Source: Oxalicibacterium flavum
GTDB taxonomy: Bacteria > Pseudomonadota > Gammaproteobacteria > Burkholderiales > Burkholderiaceae_D
Direction: 5' to 3'
Assembly (NCBI RefSeq): GCF_014635065.1
Contig: NZ_BMCG01000002.1
Coordinates: forward strand, 496,001 to 560,000
DNA length: 64,000 nt
Positions 45,253-56,583 of this stretch are shown piece after piece; within the stretch, counting starts at the first letter, position 1, and each line of letters opens with the position of its first letter. The notes beneath the pieces were generated by a model. That model saw only the letters and a program-made list of their open reading frames with translations, was not told the origin of the DNA and did not search any database. The position numbers and the translations under genes are program-made.

Positions 45253-46401
45253 TTACTCGGCCGCGACAGCGACCACTGATCCTGATTGAGTTTGAAAAAT
45301 GGCAAAACCGTCCGCCATCAGCGGACGCGCCACGATGGCACCGCCATCGGTCTTGATGCGTGCGCGCAGTTTGCCGTCTTCCTTCGAGAAGAAATGCACA
45401 TAGCCTTCGAAGTCGCCGACCGCCACCGCATTACGGAACGAGACCGGTGTCGACAAACGACGGTTGGTCAATTGCGTGTTGCGCCAGGCGCTGGTGCCGC
45501 TCATGCGGGAAAATGCATTGAGGCCGCCGCGCTCGTCGGCGACATAGACATTGCTTTCGTCGACCGCCACGCCACCGTCGCTGGACAGCGCAGCCGCCCA
45601 GCGCGGCGAGCCGCTAACGGCATCGAAGCAGGCCACGCGTCCCTGATAGGCAACCGCGCACACTTCGCGGCCGGACACCACCGGCGTGCCGGAAATGTCG
45701 GCGATGCGTTCGAGTTCGGTCACGCCGCGCGGATCACCCACCGCAACCTCCCAGCGCGGCGCACCGTTGTTGAGCATCAGCGCCAGCAAGCGACCGCCGG
45801 CGAGGCCGACATAAGCCGTGGTATCGGCGATCGCAATGCCGGGCGCAGTACGCAGGCTCAGCGGCGGCGAAGTACGCTGCATGGTCCATTTGCGTTCGCC
45901 GGTATCGGCGTCATAGGCAGTCACGCGATTGTCCATGCCGCGGATCAGCACCAGACCGAGGCCGACCGCCGGTGCCGACAGTACTTCGCTGCCAGCCTGT
46001 GCCTTCCAGCGTTGCTTGCCTTCGGCGTCGTAGGCCAGAATGGTGCCCTTGTCGCCGACCACCACCACCACGTGACCATCGGTACCAACACCCGCGGTCA
46101 ACCGCGAACCGGCATCGATGCGCCACACCGAGCGGCCGGTCGCCGCATCCAGCTTGGTGAGATTGCCATTCTCGGACGCCGCATAGACATGCTCGCCTGC
46201 CAGGGCCGGCGTAAAGACGTATTTCTCTGCCTTGCCAATCGATGCCGACCACAAGGTGCGAACGCTGGCATCCTGTTTGAGTTCAACCAGCGGCGCCGGC
46301 TGAGTGCGCGGATTGGGCTTCTTGGCGAAGGGATTGAGCGACGAACAACCGGTCAGCGCAAGCGCCACGCCGGCACAACACATCATTGACGTAAAACGCA
46401 T
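45253..46401 (-). CDS. bamB: Outer membrane assembly lipoprotein BamB
   Basis: This 382-residue lipoprotein of the BAM complex helps insert beta-barrel proteins. The signal peptide ends in the lipobox ALTGC. A beta-propeller of PQQ-type repeats follows (SENGNLTKLDAATGRSVWRI, AYDADTGERKWTM, CFDAVSGSPRWAA). Start ATG 46401 has GAGAGGAAACAAG upstream; the frame is open 18 codons further but this start gives a proper signal peptide. It is between der and the YfgM-like gene. Confidence 0.96.
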   Translation of the reverse strand: MRFTSMMCCAGVALALTGCSSLNPFAKKPNPRTQPAPLVELKQDASVRTLWSASIGKAEKYVFTPALAGEHVYAASENGNLTKLDAATGRSVWRIDAGSRLTAGVGTDGHVVVVVGDKGTILAYDAEGKQRWKAQAGSEVLSAPAVGLGLVLIRGMDNRVTAYDADTGERKWTMQRTSPPLSLRTAPGIAIADTTAYVGLAGGRLLALMLNNGAPRWEVAVGDPRGVTELERIADISGTPVVSGREVCAVAYQGRVACFDAVSGSPRWAAALSSDGGVAVDESNVYVADERGGLNAFSRMSGTSAWRNTQLTNRRLSTPVSFRNAVAVGDFEGYVHFFSKEDGKLRARIKTDGGAIVARPLMADGFAIFQTQSGSVVAVAAE

Positions 46402-46417
46402 CTTGTTTCCTCTCTGA

Positions 46418-47068
46418 TCAGGCGGCATCGGCCGCCGGTGCGCCGCCGATGGCATCCAGCTTGATCTGGATCAGCTGACGGCCGGTACTGCGTGCGTCGG
46501 TTTTCTCGATGGCAGTCTGATAGGCTGCGCGCGCTTCTTCCAGCTTGTTTTGCGCAACCAGAATATCGCCCTTGCGATCGGCCACCACGCCGGCAAACTG
46601 TGCCGGGAATTTGCCATCCAATACCTTCAGGCCCTCGTCGTAGGCTTTCTCGTCGAGCAGAATGCCGGCCAGACGCACCTTGGCAATCGCCTGGTACTCA
46701 TCGTCGCGCGCCTTGTCGGCGACCCATTGCAGATGGGTCTTGGCTACCTGGAAATCACCGGCATCGAAGGCTGCCTTGGCGGCCGCCAGTCCGCTCATCT
46801 GCGCATAGGCGGTACCGGAGAAGCGCGACTGCATATCCTCCGCTGCACGCTGAATCTGTTCCTTGTCCTTCGCCTGCACGGCACGCTGCAATTCCTCGTA
46901 CAGCTGGGCCGCCTGCGCAGTTTGCCTGGTCTGGTAATAGGCCCAGCCCTTCCATGCGGCGAAGGCGCCGAGCGCGATGATCAATACCCAGGTGACGAGA
47001 TTGCCGTACTGCTCCCACCAGGATTTGAGGCCGGCCAGTTGTTCCTGTTCTGCGTGATCGTATGCCAT
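46418..47068 (-). CDS. YfgM-like tetratricopeptide membrane protein
   Basis: This 216-residue protein has a short cytoplasmic N-terminus (AYDHAEQEQLAGLKSWWEQY), one membrane helix (LVTWVLIIALGAFAAWKGWA) and a periplasmic TPR-like domain. This is the YfgM family (TPR_21), described as an ancillary SecYEG-associated chaperone factor. The order hisS-yfgM-bamB-der is conserved and supports the call. Confidence 0.92.
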   Translation of the reverse strand: MAYDHAEQEQLAGLKSWWEQYGNLVTWVLIIALGAFAAWKGWAYYQTRQTAQAAQLYEELQRAVQAKDKEQIQRAAEDMQSRFSGTAYAQMSGLAAAKAAFDAGDFQVAKTHLQWVADKARDDEYQAIAKVRLAGILLDEKAYDEGLKVLDGKFPAQFAGVVADRKGDILVAQNKLEEARAAYQTAIEKTDARSTGRQLIQIKLDAIGGAPAADAA

Positions 47069-47080
47069 GTTGATCCAGTA

Positions 47081-48427
47081 TTAATGATGATAGTGTACGT
47101 GTTCGTCGTGCGAATGATCGTGGCCGACGATCTGATCCACCAGATAGTCGGCGATCCCTTCGAACGGCACTTCCGCCTGGTTGCCGCCTGCATCGGCGCT
47201 GCGCAATTCCTTGACCACCGCCGCGCCCTTGGCGATCTCGTCCTCGGCGATGATGATGGCGTAGGCGGCGCCGCTGCCGTCGGCGCGCTTCATCTGCGAC
47301 TTGAAGCTGCCGATACCGGCCGCCGAAGCGCAATGCAGGATGACGTCGAGCCCGGCGTCGCGCAGCCGTTCGGCCACCACCGAGGCCTGCAATTGCGCCT
47401 CCTCGCCCTGATGCACGAGATAGACGTCGCATTGATTGGGCGACAAAGCATCGCCATTGGCCTTCATCAGTTCCAGCAGACGCTCGACACCCATCGCAAA
47501 GCCGCAGGCCGGCGTCGGCTTGCCGCCGAACATCTCGATCAGCGGATCATAGCGGCCGCCGCCGCAGACCGTGCCCTGCGAACCAAGCTGGTCGGTCACC
47601 CACTCGAACACGGTGCGGTTGTAGTAATCCATGCCGCGCACCAGGCGCGGATTGATGGTGAACGGAATCGCATTGTGGCGCAGGATCTTCTGCACGCCCT
47701 CGAAGTGCGCGCGCGACTCGTCGCCCAGGTAGTCGAGCAGCTTGGGCGCCGCATTGACCAGATCCTGCATCGCCGGATTCTTGGTATCGAGGATGCGCAG
47801 CGGATTGCTGTGCAGGCGCTTCTTCGCTTCCGCATCCAGCAGTTCCTCGTTCTTCTCGAAGTAAGCGATCAGGTCGGCGCGATGACGGTTGCGCTCGTCG
47901 GCATTGCCGATCGAATTGAGTTCGAGCCGCACGTCCTTCAGGCCCAGATCGTCCCACAGACGCTGGCACATCATGATCAGCTCGGCGTCGATGTCAGGAC
48001 CGGCAAAGCCGATTGCCTCGGCGCCGATCTGATGGAACTGGCGATAGCGGCCGCGCTGCGGACGCTCGTGGCGGAACATCGGACCCGCGTACCAGAGCCG
48101 CTTGGGGCCATCGTAGGTCAGATTGTGTTCGAGCGCGGCGCGCACCACGCCTGCCGTGCACTCGGGGCGCAGGGTCAACTCATCGCCGTTCATGGAATCG
48201 GTGAAGGAATACATTTCCTTCTCGACGATGTCGGTCACCTCGCCCAGCCCGCGCGCGAACAACGCGGTCGGCTCGACGATGGGCGTACGGATCTGCTGGA
48301 AGCCGTAACTCTTGAGCACCGTGTGCACGGTATTCTCGAACAGCTCCCACAGCGGCGCGTCGGCCGGCAGGATGTCGTTCATCCCTTTGACGCCGACGAT
48401 CTTTTCGGTTTTCTTGTTCTCTGACAT
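47081..48427 (-). CDS. hisS: Histidyl-tRNA synthetase
   Basis: This 448-residue class II synthetase has motif 2 [20 protein letters not shown], the histidine-specific [16 protein letters not shown], and [20 protein letters not shown]. An anticodon-binding C-terminal domain follows. The last residues form a short His-rich tail ([10 protein letters not shown]), which is unusual for the enzyme and may bind metal or be neutral. Confidence 0.97.
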   Translation of the reverse strand: MSENKKTEKIVGVKGMNDILPADAPLWELFENTVHTVLKSYGFQQIRTPIVEPTALFARGLGEVTDIVEKEMYSFTDSMNGDELTLRPECTAGVVRAALEHNLTYDGPKRLWYAGPMFRHERPQRGRYRQFHQIGAEAIGFAGPDIDAELIMMCQRLWDDLGLKDVRLELNSIGNADERNRHRADLIAYFEKNEELLDAEAKKRLHSNPLRILDTKNPAMQDLVNAAPKLLDYLGDESRAHFEGVQKILRHNAIPFTINPRLVRGMDYYNRTVFEWVTDQLGSQGTVCGGGRYDPLIEMFGGKPTPACGFAMGVERLLELMKANGDALSPNQCDVYLVHQGEEAQLQASVVAERLRDAGLDVILHCASAAGIGSFKSQMKRADGSGAAYAIIIAEDEIAKGAAVVKELRSADAGGNQAEVPFEGIADYLVDQIVGHDHSHDEHVHYHH

Positions 48428-48472
48428 TGTTCTTCTGCTTTCACGAGCCGCACAGGCAGGCTCGGCATCGCC

Positions 48473-49738
48473 TTACGCGATGCTGTTTTCCCTGCCGTAA
48501 TGGCTCTTTACATACTCCAGCACGATGGACTGGAAGTCTTCCGCGATGTTCTCGCCGCGCAGCGTGATGGTTTTCTCGCCGTCAACGAAGACCGGTGCCG
48601 CCGGCGATTCGCCGGTACCCGGCAGGCTGATGCCGATGTTGGCATGCTTGGATTCGCCAGGGCCGTTAACGATGCAGCCCATCACGGCCACGTTCATTTC
48701 CTCCACGCCCGGGTACTGCTTCTTCCAGACCGGCATCTGGTCGCGCAGATAGGTCTGGATGCGATCGGCCAGTTCCTGGAACACGGTCGAGGTGGTGCGG
48801 CCACAGCCGGGACATGCAATCACCATCGGCGTGAACTTGCGCAGCCCCATGGTCTGCAGGATTTCCTGCCCGACTACCACTTCCCTGGTGCGGTCGCCGC
48901 CGGGTTCGGGCGTCAGCGAGATGCGTATGGTATCGCCGATGCCTTCCTGCAGCAGCACCGACAGCGCGGCGGTCGAAGCGACGATGCCCTTGCTGCCCAT
49001 GCCGGCCTCGGTCAGGCCCAGGTGCAGCGGATAGTCGCAGCGGCGTGCCAGTTCGCGATAGACGGCGATCAGGTCCTGCACGCCCGATACCTTGCACGAC
49101 AAGATGATACGGTCGCCGGCCAGACCGACCTCTTCGGCACGCTGCGCGTTCTCGATGGCCGAGGTCACCAGCGCCTCGTACATCACCGCTTGCGCAGTCC
49201 ACGGCACGGCACGCGCCGCGTTCTCGTCCATGATGCGCGCCAGCAGTTCCTGGTCGAGGCTGCCCCAGTTGACGCCGATGCGCACCGGCTTGTCGTAGCG
49301 GCAGGCGATCTCGATCATCTGCGCGAACTGCGAATCGCGCTTGGCGCCCTTGCCGACGTTACCCGGATTGATCCGGTATTTCGCCAGCGCTTGCGCGCAA
49401 TCCGGATAGTCGGACAGCAGCTTGTGACCGTTGTAGTGGAAGTCGCCGACCAGCGGCACCGCCACGTCCATGCGCTCGAGCTGCTCGCGGATGTAGGGTA
49501 CGGCGGCCGCCGCCTCCGGCGAATTGACGGTGATGCGCACCAGTTCGGAACCGGCACGCGCCAGTTCCTTGATCTGGATCGCGGTACCGACCGCGTCGGC
49601 GGTATCGGTATTGGTCATCGACTGCACGACGACCGGCGCATCGCCGCCGATGCGAACTTCACGGCCGGCGCAGCGAACGACGGCGGTGCGGCTGGCACGC
49701 CGCGACAGGGGGCCGGTGGCAATCGGGGAACAGGACAT
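48473..49738 (-). CDS. ispG: 4-hydroxy-3-methylbut-2-enyl diphosphate synthase IspG (GcpE)
   Basis: This 421-residue iron-sulfur enzyme of the MEP isoprenoid pathway carries the 4Fe-4S cysteines in [10 protein letters not shown] and [20 protein letters not shown]. The TIM-barrel part starts [20 protein letters not shown]. Its larger insert domain is normal in proteobacteria. It lies two bases behind the rodZ-like gene. Confidence 0.97.
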   Translation of the reverse strand: MSCSPIATGPLSRRASRTAVVRCAGREVRIGGDAPVVVQSMTNTDTADAVGTAIQIKELARAGSELVRITVNSPEAAAAVPYIREQLERMDVAVPLVGDFHYNGHKLLSDYPDCAQALAKYRINPGNVGKGAKRDSQFAQMIEIACRYDKPVRIGVNWGSLDQELLARIMDENAARAVPWTAQAVMYEALVTSAIENAQRAEEVGLAGDRIILSCKVSGVQDLIAVYRELARRCDYPLHLGLTEAGMGSKGIVASTAALSVLLQEGIGDTIRISLTPEPGGDRTREVVVGQEILQTMGLRKFTPMVIACPGCGRTTSTVFQELADRIQTYLRDQMPVWKKQYPGVEEMNVAVMGCIVNGPGESKHANIGISLPGTGESPAAPVFVDGEKTITLRGENIAEDFQSIVLEYVKSHYGRENSIA

Positions 49739-49740
49739 CG

Positions 49741-50697
49741 TTACTTCACATTCAATCTGGCGACATTGCTGGCGTTGCCGCTGATATCGAGCGGCTGGCC
49801 ACGCAGGCTCAGGGTGACGCCAACGGCATTACCGATGACCAGCGAAAGCGGTCCCGGCACGTTGAACGACTCTGTCGTCCCCGCCTTGAACACGCGCGAG
49901 ACGAACACACTATCGTCTGCACGCCGCATTTCGACCCAGGTATCTTCCTTGACCTGAAACACCAGCGGCTTTTCTCCCTCGGCAGCCGCTGTATTTTCCA
50001 CTTGCGATGCCGGCGTTACCGACTCCACGACAGGCGAGGATGCCGCTACCGCATTCGCATCGGCTCCGGCATCTGCCTGCGCGGCCGCTGGCGAGGCTTC
50101 CGACGTCTCGTCAGCAAAAGTCTGCTCTGGCGGAACCGGTTCGGCAGCCGCCGCATCGTTCGGCAACTCCTTCGTCACACTGCCCTCTTCCGCTGTCGGC
50201 AGTGCCGGAACGGGAGAGAATGCCGGTACCCAGCCGGCACGTTGCGCGACGAAGAACAGAATGGCCAGCAGTACGACCACGACACCGACGATTACGGGCA
50301 CGGACGGCCCGTTGCGCTTGCCGAAGGGAACGGCCGTCTCCGAAAAACTGGCTGTCAGCAGCGCACGTTCGGGCAACGCATTTGCCGAGTCGGCCGCCGG
50401 CTCAACCGCGGCCAGAATCGGTGCGGCATCGACGCGCAGCAGTTTTGCATACGCGCGGATAAAGCCGCGCACAATCGCCATGCCCGGCAAGGCAGCATGG
50501 TTGTCGGCTTCCAGGGCGTGGATCTGCCGTGGGGCCAGATTCAACTGACTGGCAACCAGTTCGATGCTCCAGCCACGCTCTTCGCGCAGGGCGGCAAGTT
50601 GCGCACCCGCGGAAACCCGCGGAGACTCGAATTGCTCCGATTGATTCGATGCCGGCTGCTCGTCGGCCTGGTGTTCGGCTGCTACTTCATCATTCAT
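49741..50697 (-). CDS. rodZ: RodZ-like protein (HTH_25, membrane helix, DUF4115)
   Basis: This 318-residue protein has an N-terminal helix-turn-helix ([40 protein letters not shown]), one membrane helix ([20 protein letters not shown]), an Ala/Glu-rich periplasmic linker and a C-terminal DUF4115 domain ([20 protein letters not shown]). RodZ links MreB to the cell wall machinery. The start is ATG 50697 behind GGAG, overlapping the pilW stop; the frame is open 32 codons further into pilW. Confidence 0.88.
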   Translation of the reverse strand: MNDEVAAEHQADEQPASNQSEQFESPRVSAGAQLAALREERGWSIELVASQLNLAPRQIHALEADNHAALPGMAIVRGFIRAYAKLLRVDAAPILAAVEPAADSANALPERALLTASFSETAVPFGKRNGPSVPVIVGVVVVLLAILFFVAQRAGWVPAFSPVPALPTAEEGSVTKELPNDAAAAEPVPPEQTFADETSEASPAAAQADAGADANAVAASSPVVESVTPASQVENTAAAEGEKPLVFQVKEDTWVEMRRADDSVFVSRVFKAGTTESFNVPGPLSLVIGNAVGVTLSLRGQPLDISGNASNVARLNVK

Positions 50698-51481
50698 TGA
50701 AAGCTCCGCGCTGATAAGCGGCAAATTCTGCGGAATCGGGATAACGGCGCCCCAGTTGCGTGACCAGGCTGACTTCTGCTGCACGATCGCCAAGGCGGCG
50801 CTCTATCCTGATCGCAAGCCACAGGGCTTCGGCGCTCACGGCGTCTGAAGCGGTTATACGGCTGATGAAAAAACGGGCGTTGCGGTAATCGCCACGCTGA
50901 TAATGGAGACGCGCCAGGCCAATTGCGGTAGCCGGATTCGACGGATCGAGACGAAATGCCTCGTTCAGATACTTTTCTGCCGCATCCAGTCGCTGCAACA
51001 TGATGCTGCATGTACCGGCATTCGTCAGCGCTCTGGCCGGCGACCGATACATGCGATTGCGCAATGCCGTCTCGAAGTGCGCGATCGACTGCTCGGGCCG
51101 TCCATGCTGGCACAGGAACCAGCCGTAATTGTTACTCAGATCCGGGTCCTGCGGAGACAGCCGAAGGGCACGACCAAAATGTTCTTCCGCCAGGCGCGCA
51201 TCGCCAAGATCCATGTAGATCAGCGCCGCCATGCTATGCGCATCGGCGAAACTGGGCGCAATCTGCAAAGCCTGCTTCACTTCATCAAGCGCAATCTGCA
51301 ATTGCCCTTGCTGGTAATACTCGCCTGCCAGTTGCAGGCGGATGCCGGCACGTCGCTGGGCATCGGCATTGGCGGAATACTCGGTGTCAGGCGTCGGCCC
51401 CTGCGTACCGGCACAGGCGGACAACAGAACGGCGCACAGCAATCCGATGGCAAACCGAGGCAAGCGACGACTGTTTTTCAT
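50690..51481 (-). CDS. pilW: Type IV pilus biogenesis/stability lipoprotein PilW (PilF)
   Basis: This 263-residue lipoprotein has signal peptide and lipobox AVLLSAC, then several TPR repeats (AGEYYQQGQLQIALDEVKQA, ALIYMDLGDARLAEEHFGRA, NNYGWFLCQHGRPEQSIAHF). It is the pilotin that helps PilQ secretin assemble in the outer membrane. Its ATG 51481 overlaps the rlmN stop (TGATG). The order rlmN-pilW-rodZ-ispG is conserved. Confidence 0.94.
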   Translation of the reverse strand: MKNSRRLPRFAIGLLCAVLLSACAGTQGPTPDTEYSANADAQRRAGIRLQLAGEYYQQGQLQIALDEVKQALQIAPSFADAHSMAALIYMDLGDARLAEEHFGRALRLSPQDPDLSNNYGWFLCQHGRPEQSIAHFETALRNRMYRSPARALTNAGTCSIMLQRLDAAEKYLNEAFRLDPSNPATAIGLARLHYQRGDYRNARFFISRITASDAVSAEALWLAIRIERRLGDRAAEVSLVTQLGRRYPDSAEFAAYQRGAFNE

Positions 51482-52647
51482 CAAGACGAAATCTCCACGA
51501 TGCGTCCGAAATTGCTGCCGAACTTCTCCTGATAGTCGGCCATTTTCTTCATGCGTTCCTGTACCCGCGTGCGGTCCTTGACCTCTCCGGCCAATTGGCC
51601 GCAGGCTGCATCGATGTCGTCGCCGCGCGTCTTGCGCACGGTGGTGACAATGCCGGCATTCATCAATACCTGCGCGAACGCCTTGATACGCGGGTTCTGT
51701 GAACGAATCAACCCCGATTCCGGGAACGGATTGAAGGGGATCAGGTTGAATTTGCACGGCACGGGATTGCTGCCCTGCACCAGCGCCACCAGTTCGCGCG
51801 CATGCTGGTCGCTGTCGTTGACGCCGTCGAGCATGCAGTATTCGAAGGTGATGAAGTCGCGCGGCGCAAATTCCAGATAGCGCCGGCAGGCATCCATCAG
51901 TTCCACCAACGGATACTTTTTGTTCAGCGGCACCAAGCCGTCGCGCAACGGGTCGTTGGACGCGTGCAGCGAAACGGCCAGCGCCACCGCACAGTCCTGC
52001 GACAGGCGGTCGATCATCGGCACCACACCGCTGGTCGAAAGCGTCACGCGGCGGCGCGACAGGCCGTAGGCATTGTCGTCCAGCATCAGCTTGAGCGCGG
52101 TGACGGTCGGCTCGTAATTGAGCAGCGGTTCGCCCATGCCCATCATGACGACATTGGTGATCTGGCGCTCGCCCTTGGGACCCGGTTCGATTCCCTTGGT
52201 GCGACGCAGCTCGAATTCGGCCATCCACAACTGGCCGATGATCTCGCCCACGGTCAGGTTGCGATTGAAGCCCTGCTTGCCGGTCGAGCAGAAGCGGCAA
52301 TTGACGGCGCAGCCCGCCTGCGTGGAGATGCATAGCGTGCCGCGGTTTTCTTCTGGGATATAGACGGTTTCGACCGCATTGCCCTGACCGACGTCAACCA
52401 GCCATTTGCGGGTGCCGTCGGCGGACGTGTGGTCGGAAATGATGGCCGGCGCCGCAATCACGGCGCGCGTCTTGAGCTTGTCGCGCAAGGACTTGGCCAG
52501 ATCGGTCATGGCGTCGAAATCGCTGGCGCCGAACTGGTGTATCCAGCGCTGCAACTGCTTGGCACGAAACGGTTTCTCACCCAGCTCGCCGCAATAGGCG
52601 ACAAGCTGTGCGGGATCGAGATCCAGCAGATTGGTGAGAGTCGTCAT
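51481..52647 (-). CDS. rlmN: Dual-specificity RNA methyltransferase RlmN
   Basis: This 388-residue radical-SAM enzyme methylates C2 of A2503 in 23S rRNA and A37 in some tRNAs. The CxxxCxxC motif is in [20 protein letters not shown], followed by [17 protein letters not shown] and [20 protein letters not shown]. Start ATG 52647 gives [20 protein letters not shown], the usual N-terminus. Confidence 0.97.
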   Translation of the reverse strand: MTTLTNLLDLDPAQLVAYCGELGEKPFRAKQLQRWIHQFGASDFDAMTDLAKSLRDKLKTRAVIAAPAIISDHTSADGTRKWLVDVGQGNAVETVYIPEENRGTLCISTQAGCAVNCRFCSTGKQGFNRNLTVGEIIGQLWMAEFELRRTKGIEPGPKGERQITNVVMMGMGEPLLNYEPTVTALKLMLDDNAYGLSRRRVTLSTSGVVPMIDRLSQDCAVALAVSLHASNDPLRDGLVPLNKKYPLVELMDACRRYLEFAPRDFITFEYCMLDGVNDSDQHARELVALVQGSNPVPCKFNLIPFNPFPESGLIRSQNPRIKAFAQVLMNAGIVTTVRKTRGDDIDAACGQLAGEVKDRTRVQERMKKMADYQEKFGSNFGRIVEISS

Positions 52648-52730
52648 TGAAATCGGTTTTCCGTAAATTTGGGCGGACACGGCAACGCGTCCGCCACATG
52701 CGCCTTCGAGTTTATCGAAAGCGCGAACGA

Positions 52731-53156
52731 TCAGCGAGAATAAACGTTCAGCGCCGGGAAGAAATAGGCGATTTCGGTCTTCGCGGTTTCTTCCGCATCG
52801 GAACCGTGCACGGCGTTGGCATCGATCGAATCGGCGAAATCGGCGCGGATCGTGCCTTTTTCAGCCTTCTTCGGATCGGTGGCGCCCATCAGGTCACGAT
52901 GCTTGGCAATCGCGTTTTCGCCTTCGAGCACCTGGATGATGACAGGGCCAGAGACCATGAAATCGACGAGGTCCTTGAAGAACGGACGCGCAGCGTGAAC
53001 GGCGTAGAAGCCTTCTGCTTCGGCACGCGACAGTTGAGCCATGCGGGCAGCCACGATTTTCAGGCCGGCATTCTCGAAACGGGTATAAATCTGGCCAATG
53101 ACGTTCTTGGCTACGGCATCGGGTTTGATAATCGACAGGGTGCGTTCGATCGCCAT
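52731..53156 (-). CDS. ndk: Nucleoside diphosphate kinase
   Basis: This 141-residue enzyme keeps NTP pools balanced. It starts [20 protein letters not shown], and the catalytic histidine is in [20 protein letters not shown]. The length is normal. It heads the ndk-rlmN-pilW run. Confidence 0.98.
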   Translation of the reverse strand: MAIERTLSIIKPDAVAKNVIGQIYTRFENAGLKIVAARMAQLSRAEAEGFYAVHAARPFFKDLVDFMVSGPVIIQVLEGENAIAKHRDLMGATDPKKAEKGTIRADFADSIDANAVHGSDAEETAKTEIAYFFPALNVYSR

Positions 53157-53257
53157 CTGAAAAACTCCAATAAAAAGAAAGGGTTAAAACAAGTATCTGA
53201 TATTTCGACTAACCTTTGATTCTACCACGAAAGCCCCTATACTTACGAGCAGAACGC

Positions 53258-53288
53258 TTGTGAGGATTTCGTTAAGAACCGTTATACT
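53258..53288 (+). promoter_or_regulatory. Weak sigma70 promoter candidate of the BI-1 family gene
   Basis: TTGTGA, 19 bases, TATACT, about 50 bases before the start codon. The -10 is good but the spacing is long, so confidence is limited. Confidence 0.35.
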
Positions 53289-53338
53289 GGTACATGTGTC
53301 GAATATCCACATGGCAACGATTTTAACCTGGAGAAAGC

Positions 53339-54028
53339 ATGAACAACCTACAACAGACCTATCAGCCGTCTGCTGAACTGGCGGTCGCACGCAACCGCGT
53401 CCTGCGCAATACCTACTGGCTACTGGCCATCTCCATGATCCCGACCGTTTTGGGTGCATGGCTGGGTGTGCAGTTCAATTTCTCGTTCTTCGCCGGCAGC
53501 CCGTTCATGGGCCTGGTGGTGTTCCTCGGCATCGCCTTCGGTTTCTTCTATGCAATCGAGAAGACGAAGAATTCCGGCCTGGGCGTTGCCCTGCTGCTCG
53601 GCTTTACCTTCTTCATGGGCCTGATGCTGTCGCGCCTGATCGGCCACGTCCTCGGCTACGCAAACGGCACCTCGCTGATCATGACGGCATTCGGCGGCAC
53701 CGCGGCCATCCTTGGCATCATGGCTTCCGTCGCCACCGTCACCAAGCGTGACTTCTCGGGCCTCGGCAAGTTCCTGTTCATGGGCGTGGTCGTGATCCTG
53801 CTGGCGGCCGTCGCCAACATCTGGCTGCAACTGCCGGCACTGCAGCTGACGATCTCGGTAGCCGCGATCGGCATCTTCTCAGCCTTCATCCTGTACGACG
53901 TGCAGCGCATCATCAACGGCGGCGAAACCAACTACATCACCGCCACCCTGAGCCTGTACCTGAGCGTCTACAACATCTTCGCCAACCTGCTCTCGCTGCT
54001 GGGCATCTTCGGCGGCGATCGCGAATAA
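53339..54028 (+). CDS. Bax inhibitor-1 / YccA family membrane protein
   Basis: This 229-residue protein has seven membrane helices and the UPF0005 signature (GLMLSRLIGHVLGYANGTSL, FSAFILYDVQRIINGGETNY near the C-terminus). Bacterial members include YccA, which modulates FtsH, and YbhL. The role here is unknown; the presence of HflKC in this window makes an FtsH link worth noting but unproven. The start has TGGAGAAAGC in front. Confidence 0.93.
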   Translation: MNNLQQTYQPSAELAVARNRVLRNTYWLLAISMIPTVLGAWLGVQFNFSFFAGSPFMGLVVFLGIAFGFFYAIEKTKNSGLGVALLLGFTFFMGLMLSRLIGHVLGYANGTSLIMTAFGGTAAILGIMASVATVTKRDFSGLGKFLFMGVVVILLAAVANIWLQLPALQLTISVAAIGIFSAFILYDVQRIINGGETNYITATLSLYLSVYNIFANLLSLLGIFGGDRE

Positions 54029-54045
54029 CAGTTCTCGCCCAACGC

Positions 54046-54077
54046 AAAAAAGCCGACCATCTGGTCGGCTTTTTTTA
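54046..54077. terminator. Bidirectional rho-independent terminator
   Basis: AGCCGACCA TC TGGTCGGCT with A-run before and T-run after. It separates the convergent BI-1 gene and rlmD and works for both. Confidence 0.9.
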
Positions 54078-54085
54078 TTCGAACA

Positions 54086-55444
54086 TCACGCGTCCCGCAG
54101 TTCGAACACCGCCATCGATTCCACGTGCGATGTATGCGGAAACATGTTGACGACTCCCGCGTTGCGCAGCGCATAACGCCCCTGGTTGACCAGGATGGCG
54201 GCATCGCGCGCAAGCGTCGATGGGCTGCATGACACATAGACAATCCGCCGTGGCAGCAGCGCCGGCTGCGACTGTCCCAGTTCCGCCAGTGCTTCGCAGA
54301 CGGCTTGCGCGCCATCGCGCGGCGGATCGATGAGCATGCGGTCGAAGCGGCCCAGCTCGACGAAATCCTGCGCCTTGGCCTCGAACAGGTTACGGCAGTA
54401 AAAAGTGGTTCTGCCTTCCACACCGTTGGCACGCGCGTTTTCCAGCGCACGTTCAGTCAGGGTGGTGCTGCCCTCGATGCCGACCACTTCACGCGCCTGC
54501 GTGGCGATCGGCAAGGTGAAATTGCCCAGTCCGCAGAACAGGTCGGCGATGCGCTCGCCAGGCTGCGGGTCGAGCAGACGCAAGGCACGCGCCACCAGCA
54601 CGCGGTTGATCTGGTGATTGACCTGCGTAAAGTCGGTCGGCTTGAACGGCATGCGAATGCCGAACTCCGGCAGCGTATAATGAAGCTCGCCAGTCACGGG
54701 GTAATACTGATACGCACTGTCCGGCCCGGCCGGCTGCAGCCACCAGTGAATGCCGTGCTCGTCGGCGAACGCCTTCAGGCGAATCTCGTCCTCGGCGGAC
54801 AGCGGCGCCATGATGCGCAACACCATGGCCGTGATGCGCGTCTGCACGCCCTGCCCGATCGCCAGTTCGATCTGCGGCAACTGATCGACGATGGAGAGCG
54901 AGGCGATCAGTTCGCGCAGCGGCACCAGCATCGCCGAGACATGCGGCGGCAACACTTCGCAGGTTTTCATGTCGGTCACATAAATCGATTTGCGCTCGTG
55001 AAAACCGACCAGTACGCCGCCTTTCTTGGGCACGTTGCGCACCGAAATGCGGGCGCGATAACGATAGCCCCAGGTCGGACCGTGCACCGGCCGCAGCATG
55101 GTTTCCGCACGTACCTTGCCGATGTGCTTGAGATTGTCCTCGAGGATGCGCTGCTTCATTGCCACCTGCGCGCGCGCGTCGAGATGCTGCATCGAGCAAC
55201 CGCCGCAGGTGCCGAAGTATTCGCAGCGTGGCTTCACGCGTTCCGACGACTCCCTGTACAGGGCTGTCATCCTGGCCGCTTCCCAATTGCTTTTCTTGCG
55301 ATAGGAAGAGAAACCTACCCGCTCGCGCGGCAGTGCCCCTTCCACAAAGACGACCTTGCCCGTGCTGCCGTCTTCATTGGACAAGTGGCCGACGCCACGC
55401 GCTTCGGTGTCGAGCGATTCGATATCGAGTATGGTCTGCTGCAT
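54086..55444 (-). CDS. rlmD: 23S rRNA (uracil-1939-C5) methyltransferase RlmD
   Basis: This protein of about 452 residues has an N-terminal TRAM domain and the RlmD iron-sulfur cysteines in [16 protein letters not shown] plus a later MKTCEVL. The SAM-dependent domain shows [29 protein letters not shown] and [16 protein letters not shown] (catalytic Cys). It starts at ATG 55444 ([12 protein letters not shown]); an upstream in-frame start at 55480 is less likely. Confidence 0.95.
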   Translation of the reverse strand: MQQTILDIESLDTEARGVGHLSNEDGSTGKVVFVEGALPRERVGFSSYRKKSNWEAARMTALYRESSERVKPRCEYFGTCGGCSMQHLDARAQVAMKQRILEDNLKHIGKVRAETMLRPVHGPTWGYRYRARISVRNVPKKGGVLVGFHERKSIYVTDMKTCEVLPPHVSAMLVPLRELIASLSIVDQLPQIELAIGQGVQTRITAMVLRIMAPLSAEDEIRLKAFADEHGIHWWLQPAGPDSAYQYYPVTGELHYTLPEFGIRMPFKPTDFTQVNHQINRVLVARALRLLDPQPGERIADLFCGLGNFTLPIATQAREVVGIEGSTTLTERALENARANGVEGRTTFYCRNLFEAKAQDFVELGRFDRMLIDPPRDGAQAVCEALAELGQSQPALLPRRIVYVSCSPSTLARDAAILVNQGRYALRNAGVVNMFPHTSHVESMAVFELRDA

Positions 55445-55502
55445 AAGAAAAGACCGGTCGCGGTATGCGCCGGTTGTCAAAAATCAGGATCGGGAAATCG
55501 CG

Positions 55503-55536
55503 GGAGACAGGATGATAGCAAACCCCATCCGTCTCC
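55503..55536. other. Hairpin between rpoS and rlmD
   Basis: GGAGAC and GGATG pair with CATCC and GTCTCC across an 11-base loop, with one bulged A. No T-run follows in the rpoS direction, so it may protect the rpoS mRNA 3' end or act as a weak terminator. Confidence 0.35.
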
Positions 55537-55563
55537 GCCGCCGCATTTGCGAATGGCAGCGAC

Positions 55564-56583
55564 CTAGAAAAGCGAGTCCTTGCCGACGCCGGTACGCGTC
55601 AGCGAACGCTTGAGTTTGGCGAGCGCTTCCTGCTGGATCTGCCGGATACGTTCGCGCGTGACGCCCATTTCGACCGCCAGTTCTTCCAGCGTCGAAGGAT
55701 CATCGTTGTCGAGCCCGAAACGGCGCGTGATCACGATGCGCTGCTTGTCAGACAACTGCTCGAGCCAGTCGCGTATCAGCGTCGCCATTTCGTGATGTTC
55801 CGCTACCGTGTCGGGATCGCTTGCATGCTCGTCCTGCAGCATGTCGAGCAGGCTCGACTGCGGATCGCCGTCGAGCGGCGCATCGAGCGATGCCGCATGC
55901 TCGGATAGTGCAAGAATATCCTGCACATCCTCGACGCTGCGGTCGATCAGGTGCGCGATTTCCTCGGCGGTCGCATCCTTGCCGTCATGGTGCTGCGCTT
56001 CCAGATGGAACTTGGCGCGCAAGGTCTGGTTCAGTTCGCGCACCACGTGTACCGGCAGGCGCACCGTGCGCGCCTGGTTCATGATCGCGCGTTCGATGCT
56101 CTGGCGTATCCACCACGTCGCATAGGTCGAGAAGCGAAAGCCGCGCTCGGGCTCGAACTTGTCGATCGCGCGCATCAGGCCGAGATTGCCCTCCTCGATC
56201 AGGTCGAGCAGCACCACGCCGCGGTTGATGTAATGCTTGGCGATCGACACCACCAGCCGCAGGTTGTGTTCAATCATCTTCTGACGACCGGCAAAGTCAC
56301 CCTGCTTGGCAAGCGTGGCGTAATGCACTTCCTCGGCCACCGTCAGCAGCGGGCGCGAGCCGATCTGATTCAGATAATGCTGGGTGGCATCCGTCGAGAG
56401 TTCGGTCGACAGCACCTTCTTGAGTTCGTCGATGCCTGCCACTTCGACCGGCGCTGCCTGAATCTCGCTTACGGCATCTTCATTCTCCGCAGCGTCGTCA
56501 TCCTCCGACGAGAACGACAGATCCTGCTCGAGGGAATCGGCATTGTCGTCATCGTCGGCATGGATGTCGCGGTTAGGTGGCAT
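55564..56583 (-). CDS. rpoS: RNA polymerase sigma factor RpoS
   Basis: This 339-residue stationary-phase and stress sigma factor begins with an acidic stretch ([20 protein letters not shown]). Region 2 is [20 protein letters not shown] and region 4 includes [20 protein letters not shown] and [20 protein letters not shown]. Its place downstream of surE-pcm-nlpD is diagnostic. The ATG overlaps the nlpD stop (ATGA-type junction). Confidence 0.96.
   Translation of the reverse strand: MPPNRDIHADDDDNADSLEQDLSFSSEDDDAAENEDAVSEIQAAPVEVAGIDELKKVLSTELSTDATQHYLNQIGSRPLLTVAEEVHYATLAKQGDFAGRQKMIEHNLRLVVSIAKHYINRGVVLLDLIEEGNLGLMRAIDKFEPERGFRFSTYATWWIRQSIERAIMNQARTVRLPVHVVRELNQTLRAKFHLEAQHHDGKDATAEEIAHLIDRSVEDVQDILALSEHAASLDAPLDGDPQSSLLDMLQDEHASDPDTVAEHHEMATLIRDWLEQLSDKQRIVITRRFGLDNDDPSTLEELAVEMGVTRERIRQIQQEALAKLKRSLTRTGVGKDSLF

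Noticed and set aside
46550-48424. A 624-codon open frame antisense to hisS
   Set aside because: Same shadow effect; hisS carries all synthetase motifs on the minus strand.
51482-52333. A long N-terminal extension of pilW reading through rlmN
   Set aside because: The extension is out-of-frame rlmN sequence; PilW has its own signal peptide and lipobox starting at 51481.
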